NCBI GenBank assembly: GCA_950106755.1
Contig: OX467092.1
Location: 25,372,582-25,436,581 of the forward strand
Source of the DNA: Climacium dendroides
Lineage: Eukaryota; Streptophyta; Bryopsida; Hypnales; Climaciaceae
Direction: 5' to 3'
Length of the DNA stretch: 64,000 nt
A program made the translations under genes and the position numbers. This document shows positions 46,501 through 57,729 of this stretch, in pieces; the first letter of the stretch is position 1; each line of letters opens with the position of its first letter. The notes under the pieces are model-generated. The model saw only the letters and a list, made by a program, of their open reading frames with translations. It made no database searches and was not told the DNA's origin.

Positions 46501-47609
46501 TGCCATCCCTCATGATAAACATTTTGTCAAAAAAAATTTGAGATCTTCATCGGTTTTCAATTATTTAAGAAATGCAAAATTTGTTCGCACTCAATTGGTA
46601 TTTCACAATTTAATAATATTATTAGTGACATCTATTGTCTTCCCCTCATTGTTTCTCAAGGCCACATAGAAAACTTCATTTCCTTCCATGTAACCACAAG
46701 TAAGAAAGTGTATAACTAGATTCATGAGATCATTCTTCAATAAATGGCCTTACAATTGGTAAAAAAATCATACAACATAAAGAAATATTAATTTTTTTAA
46801 TTTTGCCCTCGATTGATACTTCAACTATTCAAGATGAGAATAAGTGTTCATAGTTTTCTTCTTTAAAAAGCCATGCAATTGTAATTCCAACTAATTTTGA
46901 GAAAACAGTTGAAGTGCAACATCTAATCTCTGTGTTTGTGGATCCCTTTAAGTCAATATCTCTAAAATAAAATACTTACTTTTGTAAACTAGATTATAAG
47001 ATAGACACATTCATCCATGCTCCTATTATCAACTTGAATGAAGTAAAGCAAGTGCTTGCTACTGCTAGAATCATCAAGACATGCGAATTAGTAAGTAAAT
47101 TGATAGATATTAGCATAATATAAAGTAGATATGTAGTACTAATATATTATCTTCAAAATTCTAGTTGCAAAATATTATATTCATATTTCAATATGTATTT
47201 CTTGCTATAATAAAAGAATATTTTATTATGTACATAATGTTCCACATCCTATCATATTTTCATTACAATTGTCTTCTTCTCATTTTAGAATTGCCTTTAA
47301 ATTATTTATACTCACTTGATTAGTCCACTATGAATTGGCCTTTAAACCTTTTGGAACATGATATAAATTTCAAAACATGCAATAACATCAACTTGTTTGA
47401 CTTTTAAATCAAGAATACACGGTCATGAGTCTCGTGGTAATAAATAATATTTTTTAAATATAATCAATTTTTTTACAAAAAAACATTAGTCTATTAATTT
47501 CTTAATCAAAAAAGTTAAGAAATTACATCATGTTTTGAAATTTTAGACTTTAGGCTCACACAATCCCTACTCATAGTTTTTAGGCTCATGCTCACACACT
47601 CACATCCTA
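43599..47609. mobile_element. Possible decayed CACTA element (4 kb), ends only
   Basis: The left end TGCTAGTATGTGAGCTTATG then AGCATGAGCCT is matched inverted at 47581-47609 (ending CATCCTAGTG) with about 24 of 29 bases identical. Short motifs GTGAGC and ATGAGCCT repeat just inside both ends, as in CACTA subterminal regions. The right end is CACTAG when inverted but the left is degenerate, no 3-bp duplication is seen, and no transposase was recognised between them. Pairing may be accidental. Confidence 0.35.
45778..45916 (+). repeat. 41-bp near-palindromic tandem repeat, 3.4 copies
   Basis: Units at 45778-45818, 45819-45859 and 45860-45900 plus a 16-bp partial. Each unit has GGCACCATATCATCC and ATGAAATGATGCC as near-complementary arms, so each can form a hairpin. 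Only two substitutions separate the three units, indicating recent expansion. There are no spacers, so it is not a CRISPR-type array. Confidence 0.92.
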
Positions 47610-50600
47610 GTGTCATTGCTTAAAAGACTATAATTTTAAAGCAGTTTTAGGCCTCTAAACATGAAAAAGCTTTAGAAATTAAATAAATTTTTTCAAAATT
47701 AATTATTAATATGTGTACATGTTATTTTGTAGGATTCAAACATTCTTCCACGTATGAGAGAACGTACCTAAACTACTATTGAGGTGGAAGAAACACGTTT
47801 AGGTTTGGAAGTTGGGACGCATAGTAAAGAGACCACCGATACTTTCAGAGGAGCCACAAATACACACAATGAAGTGGCTATTACACAAATCTACTACAAA
47901 GAGTGTTCTTCCATTGATGCAATTGTTGAGATAGGTTTTAGGAGAAGGCGTGCTAGTAGACATATTGGAATCAAATTCATTTAATTTTTATAAATCAATC
48001 TTACTCCAAACTTTTTTTAAATGTATATTAATGTAATACAATCATCATACAACTAAAAACATAAGTCCTTTTGTAATATCACAAATGCTACCATTAATAC
48101 TAGGGGCTTGTGCTTGCTATGCTACGCATTCATTGTATCCCATATTAGTAAAAATTTAATATATTTGAATAGAATGCATGATAATGATTTCAATAAGTCT
48201 TTAAAATAATTATTTAATAAATATTTTATAAAAATATTTTCAATCATGCATACATAGAAATCATATTTTCACACAATGCGATATTACTGAAATAGAGTAG
48301 CAGTTCACAATCACCTTTGTAATATCACTTTTTACAAATGGAGATATTATAAAGGTAGTAATTCCATTGCTTTTCTTGACTTTATGTTTTTTTTGCATTT
48401 CTATAATTTTCTATTGCTACTACCAAATGATTTGAGAAATTTATTAGATTGAACCGATTTTGGATTTCACAACAATTAATTGTTCACGAAACTTTTGAGA
48501 TTTACAAGTTTTTCCTTTAAATTGATTTCTTCTATTTGAATTGCCATTGTTTGTAACAATTGTCAAATTTCTAATGCATTCTAATGTATGTGTATCTTTA
48601 CCGTATTCATCATTGCATGTATTTCATTCATCATTCATTAAATTTCTATTGTTTATTTCAGTAATGCTTATTTATTAAAAAAATTATATGAAGATTTTAG
48701 TAATTTTAATCTAAAGATTTATTGAAATTCTTGCTCTGCATTCTATCTAGTACATAAAAAATTCTAATGAAATTCTAAAGTGTTTATAGAAAAATTATGA
48801 AACTATAACAAATAGTTAAAAAAATTGAAGTTGCTCTTTTTTTTATAAAGAAATGTATTTTACATTGTGCTTTAGGAACCACAAAAGAAAAAGATGAGAT
48901 TAGAAGAGCTAGAAAAAACACAATGAAGAGTGAAAAGTGAAAATAGAAAAGAACTTTTTGTTAAACAACTTGAAGTAGAAGATGAAGATGTGGATGACAT
49001 ATAAACTCATAATTAGAATACTTCTAAGGTTGACTGTACCTTCTACTTTAAAGCATGGTAGTAAATTGAAACAAGATTAGAAAGCAAAATTAGAACATTT
49101 TCTATTATATAAACCATAGCTTGGGGTTAAAGAAATATATTTTTTATGTTCTTGTTTTATAACAATTTTAAATATTTTTTATGCTCTTGTATCATGTAAT
49201 TTGTTTTATTTTGTATTGGTTTTGAATGGCAAGACGGGAATTGACGGATTGACCTCCGTGTTTCTCCTACCCAATTTGTATTATCTTGTATTGGGCTAGG
49301 AAAAACATTTATGTATCTGTTAGGATAGCAAGAAGGTAATTATCCTCAATGCTTCTCCTTCCTTAGAATTGGAGCAATTTTAAAAATTTGAAGAAAATAA
49401 CTTTGAATGTTTTCATTTATGAAAGTGTTGCACTATATAATGCACTTAATTATATTTGAATTTGATTCCAATTAGTTTCAACCTATAGTAGTGCAACATC
49501 CTATGGTATAGAAACAAGAATATTTATATTTTATATGTTTCTTTTAAAAAGTAATTGGAGTTCCAGAGTAAATTTTTATTAAATGAAAATTAACTATGGG
49601 CCTTCTAATTTTCTAAAAATGTAATAGCTTATGAGAAAGGCACTTATAATGCACAAGAAAAGGTACCAAACATGACACTAATAGTCAATGTACCGATCAT
49701 GAGGACTAATGCCCTCATAACAATGGTGTACATCATTCCACAAATAGCGCTTCCATGTGAATGCCATGCGTAATTGTAGGGCTCATGTGGAATATGGATA
49801 AAAAGTAAAAGTCACGGAGTCATCTACTCTACAAAGTGGGAGATGGAGATGGGGGGATGTAGCATGATCAACGAAATGTCTATTAGGAAAATGAGTCCAA
49901 GCAAAAAAATCCATGAATGTAGTAATGGATATCTAATAATTGTCACCCTAGTGTATCTAGAATGATGTTCAAGAACACCGTGGGAAATGATGGGATTGAA
50001 AACTAGTCTCCAAGTATCACTATCACATATAACCTCTATATAAGATCTAATTATGTCATGACAAACATGTCATACACTACTAAGTTTGTAATAAATAGCT
50101 TGTGCAATAGAAGTCGTAAAAATAAACACTTGTACGTGTGGCTAAGGAGTATTGAAGGTAGTGGGTAAAACTGTAGACCTACCAAATGCTTGACTTGAAG
50201 CAAGTCAATGAAGAACTACATTAGAAATACTCGACATGCATGATGGAATGCATGCAAAAGAAGGAATTTCTATATGAATAAGAAACTGATAGAAATATGA
50301 TAAGTGGGGAAGCATACGCCTTAACTAGAGCATGTAGGTGGCATTGGTAAAAAAAACATCAACAACATCTGTAAAAGAAATAGAAGTTGGTACTTTGGAA
50401 AAATAAATAAGAATAATTAGTGTAGTCTTCAAAAGTCACAAGAACTATATTGATGAATTTTTTTCAAAAACAATTTTGTAAATGGAGATGGTTCAATAAA
50501 TATAACAACACCTCCTAATAAAAAATCAAGACATCTAGAATATGGTCATCAAATCTTCAAATGGACTTGCATGGAAGTTTAGACTTTTCTAAATATCAAT

Positions 50601-51720
50601 TTCCTTTAGAATATACATCTATGAAAATTTACATTTTTGTAATTCATATATTTTCTTCATTTCAAAACCTAAATTTGAGATTATCATTTTTTCTTACTCA
50701 TGTGGCACAAACCTTGTAAGACAAGCTTGGCTATCATATATTTAAGTGTACATTGTTACCCACTTTGGTAGGGAATGCAATTAAGTGGCTTGACCTTCAT
50801 TTTGTTAATATCTCAATAAAGTTCTCTTAGGAAGCAAGAGTAGCTCAAACATCCCTACTCTAGATGCACTAAGGTAATTGAATTCCACATCACATTTTAT
50901 TGATGAAAATAAATGGAACCTTACCAATTGGTCTATTGATGAAGGGAGGTCACTCTATGCATTTACACAACCCATGTGAAGCCAAGATTTTGGACCCCTT
51001 ACTTACTTCATAAAATTTAATTTAAAGAAAATAAAAAAATTTAAATAGGTTTTTCTACTTTGAAAGTTTGTATTTTGAATTATTGATATTTTTAAATTGA
51101 TAATAATTAGTTACAAATTTTTGAAGAAAAAAGATACACTGTAGAGTTGAAAATAACTTTGGATCCCTTACATCCTTCATTAAAAATTGTTTAAAAAATG
51201 AACAAAAAAATCCTAAAAATAACTCTTTGTTGAAAGTTTATTTTTCTTAAATATTGATGCAATGGTCATCTACATGTATTCTCTATAAATGTTTGAAAAA
51301 CATGCCATTTTAGTTCATTTTTCAACCTATTATAATAGTCATTTTAAATGTCATTTGAATTGGGAATTTTTGGCAAATAGAAATCTATAATCATTATTAA
51401 TTAAAGTTTAAAATTATAGGTTGAAATTATAATTTATTCCAAATTAAATAGGAAGTCAAAAAATCACTTCGCTGCACGTGGTACACAAAATTCCTATAGA
51501 GTGACCTCCCCTCGAAATGTAAAATGCAACTTCACTAATGTACTCAACAATTCTTGGACCAATTGAAAAAACACACTTTAAAAAAATCTCATGCAGTCAG
51601 TGTAGTTAATTTTCAGAATGTGTAAATAACCTATTCGGATTTTTAGTGTCATTTTTTTTGGTGTGTTTGTATGTGGTTTTAGTTATGTTTTGTTTGATTG
51701 GTGTTCCAAATGGGTGATTT
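47610..51720. other. AT-rich stretch, nothing recognised
   Basis: The open frame 47784-47984 (lysine/arginine-rich end RRRRASRHIG) has no recognisable product or splice context. Nothing else is supported. Confidence 0.4.
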
Positions 51721-51729
51721 TTGGATGTT

Positions 51730-53650
51730 ATTAACCAATTTGGAAGTGTTTATCTGAGTGCAGTCACACATGAGCCACGGTGAAGGGATTGGAAGGGAAG
51801 CCAATTCGGAGAGTGAAGACAGTTTGGGTTGTTCGAGGGTAATTCCTATTTGTAATGTAGGATGACAATTCCGAGTTGGAATGTTCTGCGTTTTTGTCCA
51901 AGTAGGAACTGTCTGTAGCCAGCTAGGTCGGAGCTATTGTGGTTTCCAAGTTGGTTTGCTTGTGGTCGGCAGTTAGGGTTGCGCAGGGTGTTGCAGGTGC
52001 CAATTTGAGAATTTGTATGTGTAGTTGAGGGACGGTTATTTTTGAGGTTCCTAATGGGCAGTTTGCAAGTTTTGAGGTGATGTCAAGTTGGTTAAGGAAC
52101 TGCCTGGCTTGGGATTTTAAAATCGAGTTTTCCAATTTGGAAGGCACCCACTGTTTGAGAGAGCCAGTGCGAGTCCCAGTCTGAGTGGCTGTGTATTTGT
52201 TGTTTTTGTGTTTGTTTGTGTGTGTGTGTGATTTTTCCAAGTCGTATGCTTGATGAGTGTGTGTTCTAATTGGTGTGCTGTGAGTGTGAGTATATGTCTC
52301 TGGAGTAGTTCGATCCAATTTGGAGAAGTGTGCAGATGTTGAAGTTTGAAGCAGAAACAATTTGGTGATGTGGAGTTAAGCGGTGAAGTGAATGACTGAG
52401 GATGAAATGAGGAGCAGATTAGGAAGTATGTCCTAGTCGGAAGTGTTATGCAGAGCGGTGAGAGTCACTGTAAGGAGCGGAATTCCAATTTGGAGAAGTA
52501 CAGTGATAGTTTATAAGCATTAAGTGATGGAAATAGGACCCAATTCGGAGCTGTAAAGTATATGGGTGATGTGAGCCCGAATAGATTATAGCTGCGAGAT
52601 CAATTTGGTAATGGAGTGAAGTCTGATTGGATGGATTAGTCAGAGAGTTAAAATTGCTGGGATAGCAAATAGGAGATCCAAATCGGGAAGTTGAAGTGGA
52701 GTGAAGCAAGAGCAGTAAGATTAACTGCTAAAGGAAACATTATTTTTGTGGAACGGTGATATGTCACCAATTCGGCTGAATAAAGAATGATTGAAAGCAA
52801 ATTGTTGTTCCTTATTGTTGGTATGTATGTGGTGTGTATGAGCCAATTTGGAGGTTCAGTCGTAGTGCTAGTTCGGCCTAGTTGGAGTTTGGCAGTCTGG
52901 GAGTGAAATAGAATTGGAAGGATGAGTGTATGCATGTGGAATGCATGGTGTCATGAATGCTTATCCAAATTGGTTTCATAAAGTTTGAATGTTGTCTAAG
53001 TCAGGATCCCGAGTTGGTCTGTGAAGCCAGAGCAACAGGTCTCAAAATTGAGAGTTTCCAAATGGGTGTGAGAAATTAATTTATCCAATTAGGAAATCAG
53101 CATAGTATGAGAGAGAAAAGACTGTGATAAAAAAAAATATAAAAACTAAAAATTCCAAGTTAGTGAAAGGAGAAGATAAATTCTGCAAGTGCAAGAGTCA
53201 CATCAAAGTTTAAGAAGGAAATTAAAGAATCCAAGTCGGAGATCATGATTGTAGCCAAAGCCAGAGACAAGGACCAGCTGAAGTGTGACATATCCGATTA
53301 GGAGAAAGACAAGAAGCTAGGCTTAGCCCAGTTGGAGTGCCGCAACGAGCTGTACCAGCGACCGCACCAATTCCGATTTGGTGGAAAGATGAAAGAATCC
53401 AACTTGAAGATTAAAGATCAATTCCAATTGAGTGATACTTAACCTTGGTGGCTTTAAGAGTGGAGTGAATAATTAAATTATTAATTATTACCGAAATTGT
53501 GAGGAATTAAATTAATACTAGTTGGAAGTATGCATTCCTTGTGTGTTTTAGCCCTTTATTAGTACGTCCTAATGTCGTTGTAGAAGTAGTCCTATTAGAA
53601 TTGCCTCCCTAGGAACGAATTAAACTATTTGTTTAGATATTCCGATTAGG
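51730..53650 (+). repeat. Quasi-periodic array of degenerate CCAATTTGGA motifs, purine-skewed
   Basis: Variants of TCCAA(T/G)T(T/C)GGAG recur every 50-75 bp, for example at 51735, 51801, 51871, 51946, 52132, 52314, 52484, about 52542, 52842 and 53231. The plus strand is rich in G and A, unlike adjacent DNA. The minus-strand open frames here (51923-52360, 52446-52709, 52648-52935) are explained by the skew. No known repeat or gene family was recognised. Confidence 0.5.
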
Positions 53651-55715
53651 ATCTAAACTTAACTACAGAATGATGGAGAAAATATTGAAGAAGACGGTAG
53701 GAAGAATCAACTTGCTAAGCAGAAATGGAAAAATAAAATAGAAATCAAATAATAGTATTTTGAAAAAATAACTATCTTTAAAAATAACAAAGGTTTTTTT
53801 GAAGACATATGTTATATGCAAAGAACTTTTAACAATGTTACTTCTTTTAACCTTTGGAAAGACTTTGCAAGCCTAAAGGCTCTTTTGAAAGTCAAACCTC
53901 AATTTTTGCATAGTTTTTTATTTTAAATATTTGAAACCTTAACTTCAAAAATGTAGTTTTAATAATCTACATTTTGTTTCATTTTTATTTTTTTCAAAAT
54001 TTTCAAATTTTAGTTTTTGTGACACTTTGAAGGAAGCATCTTGAAAGCTTAAAATATACCACTTTTGGATTTTTTTTGGTATGAACTCAAGGAGTACATC
54101 AATTACACCATAATGGCATAATGTTTGTCATAATGATTTTTTTTTCAAAATCTCATACTATTTCAAGCATTTTTGTAATTACTATGATTTTCAATGAAAA
54201 AAAATTGTGGTAATAAAATCATATAAAATTCATTTTAATGTTTTTAATTGTGAAAATGAATGTAAATTTTGGATTTATAGTCATGCACAAAAAAATAACA
54301 ACTTTATTTTTGAAACTACATGTCTTGACATAAAACAATAATGAGATTTGACCAAGTGAAAACATGAAATGTCTTTTGAGGTTGACTCATGTTTTATATT
54401 TGGGTAGCTTTTTTTAATATCTAGCAATACTTCCAATCTTCTCAGTTGTAAAGGTGTCAATAGTTTAAATATGTGATGATGTATCTCTCGATGTATCTAC
54501 ATACAATGTAATAGAAGAATTATTTTATATAATTATTTGAAACATTGTCAATGGTTTGAATAGAATATAAGGTATGGAAATTGATATTTTTATGTTTACT
54601 TATTTAATTGGTATGAAAATATTATAGATATGAAAGAATTATCTTAAGAATAAGGTAATTCTTAAGATCTTGAGATTACCTAAAAATTAGGTAATCTAAA
54701 GATACCCTAGAATTGTCATCACCCCAATTGTGATCCCTACTTTTGAGTCTAAATGAACACTATTGCATATTAATGTAATGAAAACTATAAAAGAACATGT
54801 TGTCCTGCATACAAAAGATTCATTCAATATTTCACATTTTAAACCATTGAAGTACATGCCCCCCATGACCAAGGTAATCACCAAAACTATTGTGATGATT
54901 AAACCAATAGGTGCATTCTTTGTTTTTACAATGAACAATGAAGTCATCTATTGACACTTTTTGGCCTCAATGTCCTTTAAGGATTAAGGGATGCTTTTGG
55001 ACTAAAGTATGGCTACCTAGGTTCATTGGAGGCGGATTCAATGGCTCATGGCAAATTCTTGAGAAATTAATTTGCGCCTCATTGTCATTCTTTCAACACT
55101 AACTTTTAAAGTGGCCACTTCAAAAATTTGACCAATCACTCAATAGAAAAAGGCCTCTACGGTGATGCATAACCATAGATTGTAGAGAATTTGTATTAGG
55201 CTTTGTTTGAACATAGCAACATGCAATCGTTTTGAAAGCAAGGGTCGCAGTGGTCATCAAAGTTGATAAAAGTAGCAAAAGTTGACACATGGCTTGAAAA
55301 TTAGTGTGGAATTAAGGTTAGCAATCTTAAAGTGGATTGACAACATGAGATGGAAGGGGTTTGGGCTCTAACTACAAGCTATGACCACTCAAGGGCCTAC
55401 ATAAACAACTCTAGCATGTCATATTTGACAATGGCCATGTTTTTACCATTGCTAATATATAAGGAGTAAAAAAATCACATTAAAATCCAAATGAATGCAA
55501 ATAATCCTTATAAAAACATGAATGAAAAACTATTTGTTTTGCTTAAACTACAAATATCATGTCTCTTTTTATTCAAAAAAGGAGTTGACATAAATACCTG
55601 TAAAAAACACTTTAATTTGCCTAACTATTCCAAAAACCTACAAATCTTATCAGTATAAATATGTGCAATGACCAAAATATGCATCAGTCACCTATAACTT
55701 AAATTTGGCTATTTG
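53651..55715. other. AT-rich stretch, nothing recognised
   Basis: Two adjacent small palindromes lie at 54641-54702. Open frames on both strands at 54696-54954 mirror each other and are not considered genes. Confidence 0.4.
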
Positions 55716-55939
55716 TTTTGTTTTGTTTGTTTATTTGTCACGTTGAGATCTCCCGGACCGTGTGTCCCCCGGTCGCGTGCTTGATACCGTTGAAAAGCCC
55801 TCGGTGAGGAGGGGTGCACCGGCTTGGTTTCATGGTATTCAAAGTTAAAACTTACCATGTGAAAGTTATTGAACTAAAAAATTAAAAAATTACTTTTTGT
55901 TTTGTTTTGACTGTGGCAACGGCACAGGGCACACTAGTC
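55716..55939 (-). repeat. GTGCCCTGTGCCGTTGCC repeat family (copy D)
   Basis: Reverse-orientation copy: T-rich tail TTTTGTTTTGTTTGTTTATT, GTCACGTTGAGATCTCCCGG, AGCCCTCGGTGAGGAGGGGT, then GGCAACGGCACAGGGCACAC-TAGT. Similar to copy A (29122-29362) throughout. Confidence 0.65.
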
Positions 55940-56099
55940 CAACCTTAAGTTAGAAACTGATGCATCTCGTGCACCCGTGAGTCTCGTCTTCCAGAAGTGA
56001 TTCCTGGCAAGGCTGGCAGGAGCGAAGGCATCACGGTAATGGGATGCTCACGGTGACGGGGTCAGCGACAGCAGCTTTCACCAGACGGAGGCCAAGTGT

Positions 56100-57718
56100 C
56101 TAAGCTATGGCGGTATTCCTGAACTTCTTTCTCTCGAGGGTCGCGCCCGGGGATTGCGTTGGCGCTTCTGGCGTTTTCTGTCGCGGTGTCGTAGGAATTT
56201 CACATCGGTCGTTTCTCGCAAATCTCAACTGCTTGCCGGTACCGATTTTGAAGGTGAGCAAGAGAAAAATATTCTCAAATTTACTTTCCAGGAGATTGAG
56301 ATTCTCACAATTTTCTTTCCAGGATCACCTGCAGCGAGGACTTCTGCCTTGTCGGAGACGCTTGCCCGATCTTGATTAGGTTCATACTTGAGAAGCGCAA
56401 CTCTTTCAGTGTTTTTGCTTCTTCGGCAGTGTTCATCTTGCTTGAATCCTTACTGCTTACAACTTATATCAATTGTTCCAGTCTTGCGCACTTTCGCGGT
56501 GTCGTCAGAGTTTTCACACGGATCGTTTCTCTCAACTGCTTGCTGGTACCGATTTCGAAGGTGAACTGGAGAATAACACTCTCACATCTATTTTCCAGAC
56601 TATAGTGATTCTCTCAATTTTTCTTTCGAGGAGCGCTTGCAGCGAGTACTTTCCTTTGTCGAGAAAGCTTAGCAGATCTTGATTAGGTTCGTACTTGAGA
56701 AGTGGAATTGTTTATTGCTTTTGCTTCTTCAGCAGTGTTGATCTTTCTTATCCTTTCCGTTTAGGCTAATCTTAACTTAATACCAATCTTGCGCACTTTT
56801 TCCTTGATAGGTGCAACTGTTTGGTGTTTTTGTTTCGTTTGTATTGAATATGCTTGGTCTTTATTCTTCTTGCTTAGGCTCTTCTTAACATGCGTAGTTC
56901 CAAAGTTGCGCATCTTTTTCCGTCGCACTCTGTCCTGCGTGTTTCTTGGACTGGCCTCTGTTTCTTTCTCTTAGCAAATGACGTCCAAGGAGCGGTGCTT
57001 TCTTACTGTACGGTCGAATTCGCTCATTCGATGTGCAGAATCTGTACAAGGAATGTGCACAGTGTTGTTCCTTCGGGTGCTTGCTCATTATCTGCCCGAA
57101 TTAGGTTTACAGGGTCAATGGTGGCGAACGAACTGAGGATTCTTTTCGACATAAAGGTTTGAAGGATTGAGAGCGACCTCGTTTTTAAAGGTACCTGCTG
57201 ATATTTCTTGCTTCAGACCGACCTGCTAATATTTTTCTCTTAAGATAGCCCCAGGTGATTGTTGAGAAGATGACATTTGGTGTAAAGAACACTCTCACTT
57301 GTAATTTTCATGTTCTGCGTTAAGTAGAATATGGGAAAGAACTTTAATGGAGACAATCCGTGCAATCCTGAATGTTCTTTAGTATTCTGAGTTGTTAACT
57401 TAGTGAACTCTCTTTTATGGCTAATTTATCTCTACAATTTTTGTGAACTTCAATCTCGTGAATATTTTCTGAACTTTCACTGCACCGTTACGAGACGAGT
57501 CAAGCTGATGCTAATGAGGTTCCTTTGATGCAGAAAATAGGATCTTGGGACGGGCTCTGTCCTTTCTTTCAGCAATGGAGCTTTTCTTTAATGGCCTAGA
57601 ACTTCTTCCAACAAGCTGTTAAGGTTTAGATTTATTTTAAACTTTCAGCTTAAGGTTTTTCAGTATCCGGTTATAAGCATCTAGAGAGAAGCGACTAAGA
57701 GCCCGGTTTACATGTCGA
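56100..57718 (+). promoter_or_regulatory. Putative promoter and 5' leader of the coiled-coil gene
   Basis: Genic composition and several exon-like blocks (a donor-like AAGGTGAGCAAG at about 56250; an ATG frame at 57118-57159 ending at AAAG-GTTTGA) suggest spliced 5' untranslated exons. None can be joined in frame to the main coding exon, so the coding start is placed at 57719. The block 56181-56880 is tandemly repeated. Confidence 0.4.
56181..56880 (+). repeat. ~310-bp tandem repeat in the leader, two full copies plus a partial
   Basis: Copy 1 starts at 56181 and copy 2 at 56494 (TCGCGGTGTCGT at both, period 313). They share CTCAACTGCTTGC(C/T)GGTACC, GATCTTGATTAGGTTC and TTTTGCTTCTTC(G/A)GCAGTGTT. 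A partial third starts near 56788 (CTTGCGCACTTT). The copies are well diverged, so the duplication is old. Confidence 0.8.
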
Positions 57719-57729
57719 ATGATCTCTGA
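57712..57729 (+). promoter_or_regulatory. Short upstream ORF overlapping the main start
   Basis: ATG TCG AAT GAT CTC TGA (5 codons) begins 7 bases before the proposed start ATG and ends inside the main frame. If the leader is transcribed through, it would reduce main-frame initiation or the real start lies elsewhere. Confidence 0.45.

Noticed and set aside
51923..52935. Three minus-strand Thr/Ser/His-rich open frames
   Set aside because: They result from the purine skew of the plus strand in the motif array and have no conserved domain.
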